Below, one piece after another: positions 8,612 through 17,619 of a DNA stretch of 64,000 nt; position 1 is the first letter of the stretch, and every line of letters starts with the position of its first letter. The stretch comes from Psychroserpens burtonensis DSM 12212. GTDB taxonomy: Bacteria > Bacteroidota > Bacteroidia > Flavobacteriales > Flavobacteriaceae. A program made the translations under genes and the position numbers. The notes under the pieces are model-generated. The model saw nothing but the letters and a program-made list of their open reading frames with translations, was not told the DNA's origin and did not search any database. The stretch is taken from contig NZ_KE384346.1 of the NCBI RefSeq assembly GCF_000425305.1, forward strand, positions 184,919 through 248,918, read 5' to 3'.

Positions 8612-9787
8612 ATGAATTACATTCTTTTTGATGGTCCATCACGTAACAATCTGTTGCCCTTTACATTTACAAGACCCGTTGCAGATCTTAGAGTAGGCAT
8701 TCTTACTATTAGAGAAAAATGGGAGATGCATTTAGGTGGCACCATTACGACTATTACAGAAGACTATTTATCTGAAAAGTATCCTATGGTGGCGATGGAT
8801 GAAAATGTAATGATTAATGCATCTGTCTTGCCTAATAAGAAATTAGTTGAAAGTATTAAAGTATTAAAAGAGAATCAAGCTGTGTTTTCAGGAGAAGATA
8901 TGATTGCCTTTTATACAACAGACCCTCAGAACAATATCAATCTTGAAAACTATGAAGCCATTGCTTATAACGAGACGATATTAAAAATAGAACATTCTTG
9001 GGATATTTTTGTGACTAATGGAGACGCTATACAAGCCGATTTTGATTTGCTTACAGAAGGCAGGCAATCTCAACCCATCCCTAATTCTTGTAATGTTCTT
9101 GGAGCAGAACATATCTTTATAGAAGAAGGCGCAAAACTAGAATTTGTAACCTTAAATGCTAGCTCTGGTCCCATTTATATTGGAAAAGATGCAGAGGTGA
9201 TGGAAGGGAGCTTAATTAGAGGTCCTTTTGCTCTTTGCGAGCATGCGACTGTGAAATTGGGAGCTAAAATATATGGACCAACGACTATTGGGCCTCATAG
9301 TAAAGTTGGAGGTGAGGTAAATAACTCTGTTATTTTTGGTTATTCTAATAAAGGTCATGATGGGTTTTTAGGGAATTCGGTTATAGGAGAATGGTGTAAC
9401 CTGGGTGCAGATACTAATAATTCTAATTTAAAAAATAATTATGCAGAAGTAAGACTTTGGGATTACGAGACCGAAGGTTTTGCAAAAACAGGCTTACAAT
9501 TTTGCGGCCTTATTATGGGAGATCACAGTAAGTGTGGTATAAATACGATGTTTAATACAGGCACAGTTGTTGGAGTTAGTACTAATATCTTCGGAAGCGG
9601 ATTTCCTAGAAATTTCATTCCAAGTTTTTCGTGGGGAGGGCATTCAGGCTTTACAACATATTTGACTAAAAAAGCGTTTGAAGTAGCCGAAGTCGTTATG
9701 AAGCGTAGAAGTATAGACTTTACTGAAGTAGATAAAAGCATTTTAGAACACGTCTTTGAAGAGACAAAAAAATGGAGAAAAAGTTAA
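8612..9787 (+). CDS. GlmU-like sugar nucleotidyltransferase / left-handed beta-helix protein
   Basis: A 391-aa protein with an N-terminal domain beginning MNYILFDGPSRNNLLPFTFT, characteristic of the Bacteroidetes GlmU-like putative sugar nucleotidyltransferase family, and a C-terminal left-handed beta-helix with hexapeptide repeats from about residue 185 (IYIGKDAEVMEG, IYGPTTIGPHSKVGG). The N-terminus lacks the usual GxGTRM nucleotide-binding loop of true GlmU, so the activity is uncertain. It may transfer nucleotidyl or acetyl groups in cell-wall or polysaccharide precursor synthesis. The downstream PD40 gene begins 17 bases after the stop if the later start is used. Confidence 0.85.
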   Translation: MNYILFDGPSRNNLLPFTFTRPVADLRVGILTIREKWEMHLGGTITTITEDYLSEKYPMVAMDENVMINASVLPNKKLVESIKVLKENQAVFSGEDMIAFYTTDPQNNINLENYEAIAYNETILKIEHSWDIFVTNGDAIQADFDLLTEGRQSQPIPNSCNVLGAEHIFIEEGAKLEFVTLNASSGPIYIGKDAEVMEGSLIRGPFALCEHATVKLGAKIYGPTTIGPHSKVGGEVNNSVIFGYSNKGHDGFLGNSVIGEWCNLGADTNNSNLKNNYAEVRLWDYETEGFAKTGLQFCGLIMGDHSKCGINTMFNTGTVVGVSTNIFGSGFPRNFIPSFSWGGHSGFTTYLTKKAFEVAEVVMKRRSIDFTEVDKSILEHVFEETKKWRKS

Positions 9788-9804
9788 TCTTAAATATTAA
9801 AAAT

Positions 9805-10704
9805 ATGAAGTTTATTTGCAGTATCATTTTAGTATTGACACTAAATTTCGGGTTTTCCCAAACCTATACGATTAAAAATTTAGAGATTAACGACGATAAA
9901 AGTCAATACGGAGTTATATTCTACAAAGGAAACAAGGTTTATTATACGTCTTATATGCTCGATAACAGAAATAAAGCAAGACGGGATCAAGACAAGCGAT
10001 TGATTTTTACCATGTTTGAAGCTGAAATGACAGACGATGGAGAAATCATCAATCCAGAGCAGTTTAATAAGTCTGAAAAATTTGTGTTTAATACCTCTAG
10101 TGCAGGTTTTAGTAATGATGGCAAATACATGTATATTACTACGAATTTCATGAAGCGTGGTAAATCCTATAAAAGAAAATTAAAATCAATTAATTTAAAT
10201 ATCCAAAGAGGAGAATATATAGAAGGACGCGGTTGGACTAATTTTGAACCATTACCGTTTTGTAAACCTAATTACAACTATGGTCATGCCACTTTAAGTC
10301 CTGATGGTTCTACAATGTATTTTACTTCAAATGCAGATGGAGCTCATGGTCAAACTGATTTATTTAAAGTAAAAATTTTAGGAAACGGCGAGTACGGTAA
10401 GGTAGAAAATTTAGGTAAAAAAATTAATTCTCCTAGGAAGGATATGTTTCCTTTTGTGAGCAAAGATAATATCCTTTACTTTTCTTCAGATCGTGTTGGA
10501 GGAGTTGGCGGATTAGATATTTATAGTTATGATCTTAATGCTGATCCAGAAACTGAAGAACCAAAAAATTTACAACAACCAATTAATAGCAGAAGCGATG
10601 ATTTTTGCTATATCATAAATGAGGATGGAACTAAAGGCTACTTCTCGTCTAGACGTCCAAAAGGTAAAGGTGATGATGATATTTATTATTTTGTATTAGA
10701 ATAA
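9805..10704 (+). CDS. Exported PD40/WD40-like beta-propeller protein
   Basis: I chose the ATG at 9805 over an upstream ATG at 9772, because the later start places a normal signal peptide (MKFICSIILVLTLNFGFSQ) at the N-terminus and avoids overlap with the GlmU-like gene. The mature part of about 280 residues contains PD40-type blades, for example ATLSPDGSTMYFTSN and PFVSKDNILYFSSDRVGGVG, each with the S-x-D-G or D-x-x-x-Y-F-S-S pattern. Such propellers occur in OmpA/Pal-associated and TolB-like periplasmic proteins. There is no OmpA domain here, so it is a stand-alone propeller, probably periplasmic or attached to the outer membrane. Confidence 0.8.
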   Translation: MKFICSIILVLTLNFGFSQTYTIKNLEINDDKSQYGVIFYKGNKVYYTSYMLDNRNKARRDQDKRLIFTMFEAEMTDDGEIINPEQFNKSEKFVFNTSSAGFSNDGKYMYITTNFMKRGKSYKRKLKSINLNIQRGEYIEGRGWTNFEPLPFCKPNYNYGHATLSPDGSTMYFTSNADGAHGQTDLFKVKILGNGEYGKVENLGKKINSPRKDMFPFVSKDNILYFSSDRVGGVGGLDIYSYDLNADPETEEPKNLQQPINSRSDDFCYIINEDGTKGYFSSRRPKGKGDDDIYYFVLE

Positions 10705-10742
10705 TTTGTGTTTTTAATTAACTATTTAAATTCACAACGTTA

Positions 10743-11426
10743 ATGAAGCGTTTTTTTAACAGCACTTTAAAATTTTCTTTAGTTTATTTCAGTTTACTTC
10801 TATTAGATTTATTTTTAATTGTTTGGGGTCGTAATGAGCTTTGGCGACTAGTTACAATGCCAGTTATGGCATTATTATTAATAGTTTTTTATATCTATAA
10901 TGATAAATCGGCTCGACCTTGGAAGTTTACTTTTATGGTTATCGCTCTTTCGTGGTTCTTATTCGCTAATATCGCAGTGTTGTTTAGAAATGAGGCTATT
11001 ATGCTTATTCTGGTCAGTGTTTTTTTTATACTAGGTAATATTTTTTATATTTTAAGATTTGCTAATAATCGAGATTTTGATTTCATTAGGCTCTTACCGA
11101 TATTGGCTCTGTATCTTATTTATATGTTTGTGATTTTACAGCTTACTCTAGATAATTTAGGTGATTTGCTGATCCCTATTTTTATCTTTTTATTTGTAAC
11201 ACTTTTAACAATTCAATTTGCATTATTAAGAAAGAGTGCAGTCACAAAGAACAGTTATTACGTGGTTATTATAGGTATGGTATTTCTTTTAATGTCTCAT
11301 ACATCTGCAGTATTGAGTGTGTTTTATAAAACGTTTGATAACCAAGATGTCTTAACGATGCTTTTATATTCAATTGCTCAGTATCTTATTGTAATCGGTG
11401 TTGTAAATGAAAAAAAAGCATTGTGA
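10743..11426 (+). CDS. Polytopic membrane protein, possibly YhhN-like
   Basis: A 227-aa, almost entirely hydrophobic protein with about seven to eight membrane segments and no signal peptide. The size, the segment spacing, and motifs such as FFILGNIFYIL and IIGMVFLLMSHTSAVLSVF recall the YhhN/lysoplasmalogenase (TMEM86) family, but the conserved acidic GD and SD residues of that family are not evident. If it belongs there it may be inactive or divergent. It is 38 bases beyond the PD40 gene and may be read from the same transcript; it converges on the substrate-binding lipoprotein gene. Confidence 0.5.
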   Translation: MKRFFNSTLKFSLVYFSLLLLDLFLIVWGRNELWRLVTMPVMALLLIVFYIYNDKSARPWKFTFMVIALSWFLFANIAVLFRNEAIMLILVSVFFILGNIFYILRFANNRDFDFIRLLPILALYLIYMFVILQLTLDNLGDLLIPIFIFLFVTLLTIQFALLRKSAVTKNSYYVVIIGMVFLLMSHTSAVLSVFYKTFDNQDVLTMLLYSIAQYLIVIGVVNEKKAL

Positions 11427-11434
11427 GTTGATAG

Positions 11435-13021
11435 CTATTGCTCTTTCTTAACACGTTTTAAATCCAATAAATTGATAGGATTAATACCTAAACCATTTAC
11501 GCTTTTTCGTGTGAATCGCACAACTTCATCGTAAAACAAGGGGACGACAGGTGCAGATGACATTACTAAACTATCCATTTTAGTATAGAGTGCTTCACGT
11601 TTTTTGGTATCTGTGATCGTAAATGCTTCTTGGTACCAAGCATCAAATTGATCACTTTTAAAATGTGTGTAATTAGGACCATTTGGTGCGAAGTTCTTAC
11701 TTGAATATAGTGATAAATAATTTTCAGCATCAGGATAATCGGCTACCCAACTCGCTCTAAACATATCTAATTTACCGTTAGCTTTCGCATCTTTTAGAGT
11801 CGCAGCAGGAATCACATCTACATTTACAGTAATCCCAATTTTTTGAAGTTCGCGTTGAATGTATTCACAAAAACTCAAATAGTTGCTTGTTGTCGTTATC
11901 GTAATTTCAGGATTTGAAATCCCAGTTTCTGTTTTAAATTGTTGCACTAATTGTTTTGCTTTGTCAGGTTGAAATGTAAAACCTATAGATTCATTGTGAC
12001 CTGGAAGCCCCTTTGGGATAAAACCTCCATAAGCTGGAATTCCAATACCATTTCGCAAATAAGTCATCATTTTTTGCTTATCAAACCCATAATTAATGGC
12101 TTGTCGTAATAGTTTTGACTGCATTTCTGATACTTTAGAATCCATAAAAAATGCCAAATACTCTGTGTTAAGGTAAGGACCTCTAATCATATTAACATCC
12201 TTAGTATACTGTTCACGAAGTTGTCCTGTTGCAGTTAGAATTTCGTCTTTGTATGATGCATCTAATCCAGATACAAAATCAATATTGCCTTGGGCAAATT
12301 GTAAAAACTCACTTTGCTTATCTGGTAAAAAAGTAATGGCTACAGCTTCAAGATAGGGTAATGCGCTACCTAAGTTATCCGTTTCAAAATAGTTGTTATT
12401 TCTTCGGAAAACAAGCTTTAAGTTTTCTTCCCATCGTTTAAATTTAAATGGTCCAGTACCAATAGGATGAGATCTAAAATCACTTTGATAATGATCTACA
12501 ATTTCTTTGGGTACAACCGAGCAATATTTCATGGTCAATAACCCTAGAAATGCAGGAAACGGTTGTTTTAGTTTGATTTGTAATAAGCTATCATTGAGAG
12601 CTTTAAAAGCCTCCACTTTACTAAGTGTCCAACGTCCTGGAGATGCTATTGTTTTATCCAGCAGACGATTGAGACTGTATTCAAAATCACTCGCTTTCAC
12701 TGTTCGTGTTGAGTCCTTTCCGAAGAGCCTATGTTTATGAAAATTAACATCTTGTCTCAATGAAAAAGAATAGGTGAGAGCATCTTCTGAGATCGTCCAA
12801 TTCTTAGCAATACAAGGTTGTACATTTAGATTTTCATCCATTTGAACCAACCCATTAAATAATTGATTAATGGCCCAAATGTCTGAATTGTCTTTTGCAA
12901 ACGCAGGATCAAGTGAGCCTATATTTTTGTGCTCATTATATCTAAAAACATCGTTATAAGTCTCTTTTTGTTGGGAACAACTAGAAATAATGAGAGCAAA
13001 TAAAAAGACTTTAAATTTCAT
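11435..13021 (-). CDS. Peptide/oligopeptide ABC transporter substrate-binding lipoprotein (SBP_bac_5)
   Basis: A 528-aa family 5 extracellular solute-binding protein (DppA/OppA type). The N-terminus is a short lipoprotein signal with the lipobox at ISSC (Cys about 15). The core pattern is visible: LDPAFAKDNSD, then LFNGLVQMDENLNVQPCIAKNW, and HPIGTGPFKFKRWE around residue 180. The partner permease and ATPase genes are not adjacent, so it either works with a distant transporter or acts as a stand-alone binding or chemosensory lipoprotein. The gene is divergent from the T9SS cargo at 13088. Confidence 0.88.
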   Translation of the reverse strand: MKFKVFLFALIISSCSQQKETYNDVFRYNEHKNIGSLDPAFAKDNSDIWAINQLFNGLVQMDENLNVQPCIAKNWTISEDALTYSFSLRQDVNFHKHRLFGKDSTRTVKASDFEYSLNRLLDKTIASPGRWTLSKVEAFKALNDSLLQIKLKQPFPAFLGLLTMKYCSVVPKEIVDHYQSDFRSHPIGTGPFKFKRWEENLKLVFRRNNNYFETDNLGSALPYLEAVAITFLPDKQSEFLQFAQGNIDFVSGLDASYKDEILTATGQLREQYTKDVNMIRGPYLNTEYLAFFMDSKVSEMQSKLLRQAINYGFDKQKMMTYLRNGIGIPAYGGFIPKGLPGHNESIGFTFQPDKAKQLVQQFKTETGISNPEITITTTSNYLSFCEYIQRELQKIGITVNVDVIPAATLKDAKANGKLDMFRASWVADYPDAENYLSLYSSKNFAPNGPNYTHFKSDQFDAWYQEAFTITDTKKREALYTKMDSLVMSSAPVVPLFYDEVVRFTRKSVNGLGINPINLLDLKRVKKEQ

Positions 13022-13087
13022 ACGGATAATTAAAAATGATTTTTATACCTTTAAGTTCTATTAATTAATCTAAAAAAATTTAAAATT

Positions 13088-13942
13088 ATGAAAAAAAACT
13101 ACGTTTTAATTTTATTGACTGTTTTATTTACTGTGTCTATTCAGGCGCAAGTTGTAATCTCACAGTCGGTGGATCCTGTTAGTGTAACAGAAAGTGGTGT
13201 TGCTTGTTGGAGTGCCCCACCAACAGGAACAGGAGAGTACCGTGATAATGCTTTTTTAAGATCCTACACAATGAGTGTGTTTGGTATTACAGAAGATTTT
13301 GGTGTAACCTCTGTTGAGTATGGTCAAGGTGCTGCAGATGATAGTAAATTGATTACTGTGAACCTTTATACAGCAACTTCAGAAGATTTAACTACTGCAA
13401 CATTAACATTAATAGGTACTGCAACGCACGTATCTGCTGCTATAGACGATTTAACTTTGATTTCTGTACCCTTAACTGCAACTATTCCTGCTGGTTCAAT
13501 AGTAGCCTTAGAAGTTTCAGCAGCTGATGGAGGTACTAATGTTGGAGAAACTTATTTCCCGGGATATAATACTGCTGGTGAAAATGGCATAAGTTACTTG
13601 GTAAGTGTTGGTTGTGGTTTTGCTACACCTACACCTACAGCAGATATAGGCCAGGCAGCTAACCAATATGTAATGAATATTGTTGGAAGCACATTGAGTG
13701 TTGATTCTTTTACTTTAGATGCAATTTCTGTAGCGCCTAATCCAGCTACGAATTATATTTCTATCAACTTTCCTGCTTCAATATCTGATTTTACTACAGA
13801 ACTATATGATATTACGGGTAAGTTAGTTTTAAAATCTAGTAATAAAGACCGTCTGGATGTGTCTCAATTACAAGCTGGAATTTATATTTTAAGAATCTCT
13901 ACCAATGATGGTACGATTTCTAAACGTATTACTAAGAGCTAA
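13088..13942 (+). CDS. Secreted protein with type IX secretion sorting domain
   Basis: A 284-aa protein: signal peptide (1-20, ending IQAQ), a central region of about 180 residues rich in Thr/Ala/Gly and beta-strand-like, and a C-terminal type A T9SS domain from about residue 212 (ISVAPNPATNYISI; ITGKLVLK; LQAGIYILRIS; KRITKS). The T9SS domain directs export across the outer membrane, where it is normally cleaved. The central region is not one I recognise. Upstream, TACCTTTA near 13048 resembles the -7 element. A 14-bp hairpin terminator follows at 13967-14002. Confidence 0.85.
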   Translation: MKKNYVLILLTVLFTVSIQAQVVISQSVDPVSVTESGVACWSAPPTGTGEYRDNAFLRSYTMSVFGITEDFGVTSVEYGQGAADDSKLITVNLYTATSEDLTTATLTLIGTATHVSAAIDDLTLISVPLTATIPAGSIVALEVSAADGGTNVGETYFPGYNTAGENGISYLVSVGCGFATPTPTADIGQAANQYVMNIVGSTLSVDSFTLDAISVAPNPATNYISINFPASISDFTTELYDITGKLVLKSSNKDRLDVSQLQAGIYILRISTNDGTISKRITKS

Positions 13943-13966
13943 AACACCTTGCATTAAAATATTTTT

Positions 13967-14002
13967 AAAAGTGTGCTTTATGTATTAAAGCACACTTTTT
14001 TT
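13967..14002 (+). terminator. Terminator after the T9SS cargo gene
   Basis: AAAAGTGTGCTTTA pairs with TAAAGCACACTTTT (14 bp, loop TGTAT) and continues into a T run. Confidence 0.85.
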
Positions 14003-14072
14003 ATATCACAGTTTAGAGGTTTTATAATTGATTTACAAATAACAGGGTATACACAGTTTTACAGGTTTTGTT

Positions 14073-14549
14073 TTATTTACTTTCAGGTAAAACCTTCCAA
14101 TTTTTAGTGATTTTAGTGTAGAAGAAGATGAAAATTATCGAGAAGAAGAGTAATATCCAACTCCATCCAAATTCAAAAAGATCTATCAATGTGTTACAGT
14201 TGTAATCGTTGTTATAATATTTTAAATCCTCTCGACAAGCATCTTTTTGATGCATTGTAATTGTACCTATAATTCCGAAGATATAAAACGAAAATCCAAT
14301 GATTGAAATGTTTAGGCAAATAGCGACGATCAATTTTTTGATACGCTTATAGAAGAAAATCGGTATCTATATAATGAGAGTAGCTAACGCTAGTGTGAAG
14401 TAGGTGATAGCGTACACGGCTATATCATCTTTCCCTCCTACAATGAAGAATATTAATGCAGAAATTAGAGAAATTATTAATGCCAGCACTCCAACTGTAA
14501 TAGTACTAAGTAATAACCTCTCGATACAAATCCAAATCTTGAGTATCAA
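14073..14549 (-). pseudogene. Membrane protein gene split by an in-frame amber codon
   Basis: Two minus-strand ORFs (14549-14367, 60 codons; 14333-14073, 86 codons) are in the same frame. A TAG at 14367-14369 and 11 further sense codons separate them from the next possible start, a TTG at 14333. Read through the TAG, they give one protein of about 155 residues with about four membrane segments (VLALIISLISALIFFIV, TYFTLALATLII, NISIIGFSFYIFGIIG, SWILLFFSIIFIFFY) and a Cys-containing loop. Neither part has an ATG at a sensible start, and a TGA lies just upstream of the first. It looks like a decayed membrane protein with its 5' end lost next to the gene fragment at 14506-14643. A pair of real small proteins using TTG starts is the alternative. 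Confidence 0.5.
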
Positions 14550-14643
14550 TCACATAATCCATGAGTTTGCGATATCCAAGTACGATATCTTTGTTTTTTA
14601 GAAAAGAAATAACTTCTTTTAGTCTAGCTTCTGCTTGGGTCAT
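14506..14643 (-). pseudogene. N-terminal fragment, probably of an ABC-transporter ATPase
   Basis: A 45-codon ORF (MTQAEARLKEVISFL, then DIVLGYRKLMDYVIDTQDLD) ends at a TAG. From memory, this matches the N-terminal extension found on a family of Bacteroidetes ABC ATPases (helix, then GYRRLLDxALDTQ), but the nucleotide-binding domain is missing. It overlaps the upstream end of the broken membrane gene in a different frame, so a deletion or insertion junction near 14505-14550 probably removed the rest. The family assignment rests on recollection of the motif and should be treated as moderate. Confidence 0.45.
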
Positions 14644-14787
14644 AAATCTATAAATTATTGATTTTTAAACGCAGAGAAGGCCAATAGATTGTGAAATCTT
14701 TAAGTAATGCGTAAGTTTACCCACTCTAAGTTAGAAACAAGTAAATATAAATAGATTTCTGTGCCATAGAAACTCTAAATTGATTTA

Positions 14788-16113
14788 ATGGATAAAAAAG
14801 TTGCATTTTACACGTTGGGTTGCAAGCTCAACTTTTCTGAAACCTCTACGATTGCACGAGATTTTTCTTCGGAAGGTTTTGAACGTGTAGACTTTAAAGA
14901 GAAAGCAGATATTTATGTAATCAATACATGCTCTGTCACTGAGAATGCAGATAAACGTTTTAAATCGATTGTAAAACAAGCGCAAAAGGTCAATCCAGAA
15001 GCCTTTGTAGCAGCAGTGGGTTGCTACGCACAATTAAAACCACAAGAACTGGCAGATGTTGATGGTGTCGATTTAGTTCTTGGTGCAACAGAAAAATTTA
15101 AAATTACAGACTATCTTAATGACCTCTCAAAAAATGATATGGGAGAAGTGCATAGTTGTGAAATAGAAGATGCTAATTTTTATGTTGGTAGTTATTCGAT
15201 TGGAGATCGTACACGTGCTTTTTTAAAAGTACAAGACGGTTGTGATTATAAATGCACATATTGCACAATCCCTTTAGCTAGAGGTGTTTCTAGAAGCGAT
15301 ACCTTGGAGAATGTCCTTGAGAATGCGAGAGCGATTTCAGCAAAAAATATTAAGGAAATCGTACTCACAGGCGTTAATATTGGTGATTATGGTAAGGGCG
15401 AATTTGGTAATAAAAAACACGGGCACACATTTTATGAACTGGTTAAAGCTCTAGATAAAGTTGAAGGTATAGAACGTTTAAGAATTTCATCAATTGAGCC
15501 TAATTTACTTAAAAATGAAACGATAGAGTTTGTTTCAAAAAGTAAAGCGTTTGTGCCTCATTTTCATATCCCTCTGCAAAGTGGAAATAATGAAATCCTA
15601 AAACTAATGCGTCGTCGCTACATGAAAGAATTGTATGTAGAACGAGTCTCAAGGATTAAAGAGGTGATGCCTCATGCTTGTATTGGTGTAGATGTCATAG
15701 TAGGTTTTCCAGGAGAAACAGACGACTTATTTTTAGAAACGTATAACTTCCTTAATGAATTAGAGATCTCATATTTGCATGTGTTTACATATTCAGAACG
15801 AGATCATACTGTTGCGGCTTCTCTTGAAGGTGTCGTGTCTAAAAAGGTAAGAGCTAAACGCAGTAAGATGTTGAGAGGACTTTCGGTAAAAAAGAGACGT
15901 GCATTTTATGAGAGTCAAATAGGAAGCTCGAGAACAGTACTTTTTGAAGGTGAAAACAAGGAAGGTTATATTCAAGGTTTTACAGAAAATTATGTAAAAG
16001 TGAAATCACCTTGGAATCCAGAATTAGTGAATACCCTTCAAACAGTTGAACTCACCGACATTGATGATGATGGCTTGGTGCGGTTTGAGTTTGTTAGCGA
16101 ATTAGTGAGATAG
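14788..16113 (+). CDS. mtaB: tRNA t6A37 methylthiotransferase MtaB
   Basis: A 441-aa radical-SAM methylthiotransferase that adds a methylthio group to N6-threonylcarbamoyladenosine-37 in tRNAs reading ANN codons. The N-terminal MTTase domain holds the second-cluster cysteines C12 (LGCKLN), C48 (NTCSV) and C79 (VGCYAQ). The radical-SAM motif is C152-x3-C156-x2-C159 (CDYKCTYC). A TRAM-like RNA-binding domain lies at about 375-435. Length and the opening match MtaB/YqeV better than MiaB or RimO. It is followed 4 bases later by a promoter for the lipoprotein cluster, so that cluster is transcribed independently. Confidence 0.95.
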   Translation: MDKKVAFYTLGCKLNFSETSTIARDFSSEGFERVDFKEKADIYVINTCSVTENADKRFKSIVKQAQKVNPEAFVAAVGCYAQLKPQELADVDGVDLVLGATEKFKITDYLNDLSKNDMGEVHSCEIEDANFYVGSYSIGDRTRAFLKVQDGCDYKCTYCTIPLARGVSRSDTLENVLENARAISAKNIKEIVLTGVNIGDYGKGEFGNKKHGHTFYELVKALDKVEGIERLRISSIEPNLLKNETIEFVSKSKAFVPHFHIPLQSGNNEILKLMRRRYMKELYVERVSRIKEVMPHACIGVDVIVGFPGETDDLFLETYNFLNELEISYLHVFTYSERDHTVAASLEGVVSKKVRAKRSKMLRGLSVKKRRAFYESQIGSSRTVLFEGENKEGYIQGFTENYVKVKSPWNPELVNTLQTVELTDIDDDGLVRFEFVSELVR

Positions 16114-16117
16114 ATTT

Positions 16118-16147
16118 TTGCATAGTATATTTCTTATTTTATATTTG
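16118..16147 (+). promoter_or_regulatory. Promoter of first lipocalin-like lipoprotein
   Basis: TTG (16118-16120), 19-base spacer, TATATTTG (16140-16147). It starts just after the mtaB stop and supports the ATG at 16175 as the true start of the downstream gene. Confidence 0.7.
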
Positions 16148-16174
16148 TGGCTTAATAACAAAACTCAATTTATT

Positions 16175-16708
16175 ATGAAAAAATTATTTCTTAGCCTATT
16201 TGTTTTAACAGGATTAGTTTTAACAACAGCTTGTTCTAGTGATGACGATGGAGGAAATGGGAACACAAATGCAGATGTTGCGGGTACATGGAAATTAACT
16301 TCTTTACTCACTCAGTCTAGTCTTGATATTAACAATGATGGTAATTCTTCAAACGACCTTTTAGTAGAGTCTGATTGTTACTTGGATGATAGTCTCGTTT
16401 TTGGTGCTAGTGGTATTGGTAGTATAATTTCTAACTCTTTTTTAGAAGTTGAAGCAGAACTTGTCGTTGGAACTACAGATGAATTCACATACAGTATCAA
16501 TTGTTTTATTGAAGAAGATATTTATGCAATGACTTATACTGTAAGCGGAAATACAGTAACTATTGTTGATGAAGACATGTTTACTGTTGTAGGTACAGTT
16601 AGTGGAAATACATTTAATTTTGTTATTCCTGAAGGATATGAGATCGTTGATGAAGATTTTGAAGTGGTGTTGGAGGAAGATTTGACATTTACCTATACCA
16701 AACAGTAG
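16175..16708 (+). CDS. Lipocalin-like lipoprotein, tandem paralogue 1
   Basis: The longer frame from 16118 would put its start codon in the -33 promoter element; the ATG at 16175 gives a standard lipoprotein signal with the lipobox at LTTAC (Cys20) followed by SSDDDGG, an acidic surface-export-like signal. The mature part, about 155 residues, starts with GTWKLTSL and ends in DLTFTYTKQ, a pattern common to small lipocalin-family lipoproteins of Bacteroidetes. Shared with the next two genes: NDGNSSNDLL, LVVGTTDEFTY and a Cys pair. It is the first of three tandem paralogues. Ligand unknown. The terminator at 16731-16760 separates it from the second copy. Confidence 0.8.
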   Translation: MKKLFLSLFVLTGLVLTTACSSDDDGGNGNTNADVAGTWKLTSLLTQSSLDINNDGNSSNDLLVESDCYLDDSLVFGASGIGSIISNSFLEVEAELVVGTTDEFTYSINCFIEEDIYAMTYTVSGNTVTIVDEDMFTVVGTVSGNTFNFVIPEGYEIVDEDFEVVLEEDLTFTYTKQ

Positions 16709-16730
16709 TTTATAAAATTTATAATTCTAA

Positions 16731-16760
16731 AATCCGAAGATTATATCTTCGGATTTTTTT
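16731..16760 (+). terminator. Terminator after lipoprotein paralogue 1
   Basis: AATCCGAAGA pairs with TCTTCGGATT around TTATA, followed by a run of seven or more T. Confidence 0.85.
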
Positions 16761-16937
16761 ATATCAATACATTTAAAAAGAACTTCTTTTATTTTTTATT
16801 CTGAAATGTTTAAAGTCTTTCAGTTACTTACGTTTAACCAAATTGTTAAGTTATCGAGATATATGTCAATTTCATCTAATTTATTTAAATACAAATAGAA
16901 TTTCAACTACTTTTAAATTCCAAATCAATATTCTATT

Positions 16938-17444
16938 ATGTTTCAAAAAGTGTCTCTCATACTTACAATCTGCTTGGTATTGCTAAACTCATGTGCTAAA
17001 GAAGAAGTTGAGAACCAATCACAAGTCATTGGTGAATGGAAATTAATAAATTACAGTATTGGAACTGCACATGATATTAATAAGGATGGATGGAGTAATC
17101 TGAACTTACTAAATGAGATTGATTGTGATGATAACGAAGTTTTAAAGTTTGAAACTACTGGAGTTGTATCTTCAAATGAAACATACAATCCTACTCTACA
17201 AATATCTAAATCAGAAGTAGATAACACGTACACTTTTAATATTGAATGCTCAGAGGGTATTATTAGTTTTGCTACTAGCTTCAGTCAAATCAATAGTAAT
17301 ACATTTCAATTTAATGATAAAGAATTTACAGTAATTAATGATTCGTTTAACATCGTGTTAGTTGAAGATATTAAAATCTATAACGTAGATTTTTCTCAAA
17401 TTATTGAAACAAAAGATTTAGTTTTAACTTATACTAAATTATAG
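16938..17444 (+). CDS. Lipocalin-like lipoprotein, tandem paralogue 2 (divergent)
   Basis: A 168-aa lipoprotein with the lipobox LLNSC (Cys19). It shares GEWKLINYSIGTAHDINKDG, a LLNEIDCDDNE segment and the C-terminal LVLTYTKL with its two neighbours, but it is more diverged: the LVVGTTDEFT segment is replaced and an extra stretch (IKIYNVDFSQIIETKD) precedes the last strand. A TACTTTTA element at 16908-16915 could be a -7 sequence, but there is no TTG at the right distance, so the promoter is weaker or different from those of paralogues 1 and 3. I see no strong terminator after it. Probably a surface or periplasmic lipoprotein. Confidence 0.75.
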   Translation: MFQKVSLILTICLVLLNSCAKEEVENQSQVIGEWKLINYSIGTAHDINKDGWSNLNLLNEIDCDDNEVLKFETTGVVSSNETYNPTLQISKSEVDNTYTFNIECSEGIISFATSFSQINSNTFQFNDKEFTVINDSFNIVLVEDIKIYNVDFSQIIETKDLVLTYTKL

Positions 17445-17556
17445 TTAAATGACTTATAGAGTCATATAATTACAGATCTTATTTACTTCGGAAATTTTAT
17501 TTCACCGTCAAAAAATAGCCTTACAACGTTTTATTTCTGAAGAACTAAAATAAAAT

Positions 17557-17586
17557 TTGTGTAGTTTAAATCTTCAATTAGATTTG
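17557..17586 (+). promoter_or_regulatory. Promoter of lipoprotein paralogue 3
   Basis: TTG (17557-17559), 19-base spacer, TAGATTTG (17579-17586), about 34 bases before the ATG at 17620. It has the same architecture as the paralogue 1 promoter. Confidence 0.7.
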
Positions 17587-17619
17587 CATGATTTTTAAAA
17601 AACCCTCTTAAAAAATAAA

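Noticed and set aside
13967-14002. The strong palindrome as an operator or recombination site
   Set aside because: Position after a stop codon and the T tract make it an ordinary terminator.
16118-16174. Upstream start giving 19 extra residues on lipoprotein paralogue 1
   Set aside because: It falls in the promoter -33 element and would bury the lipoprotein signal.
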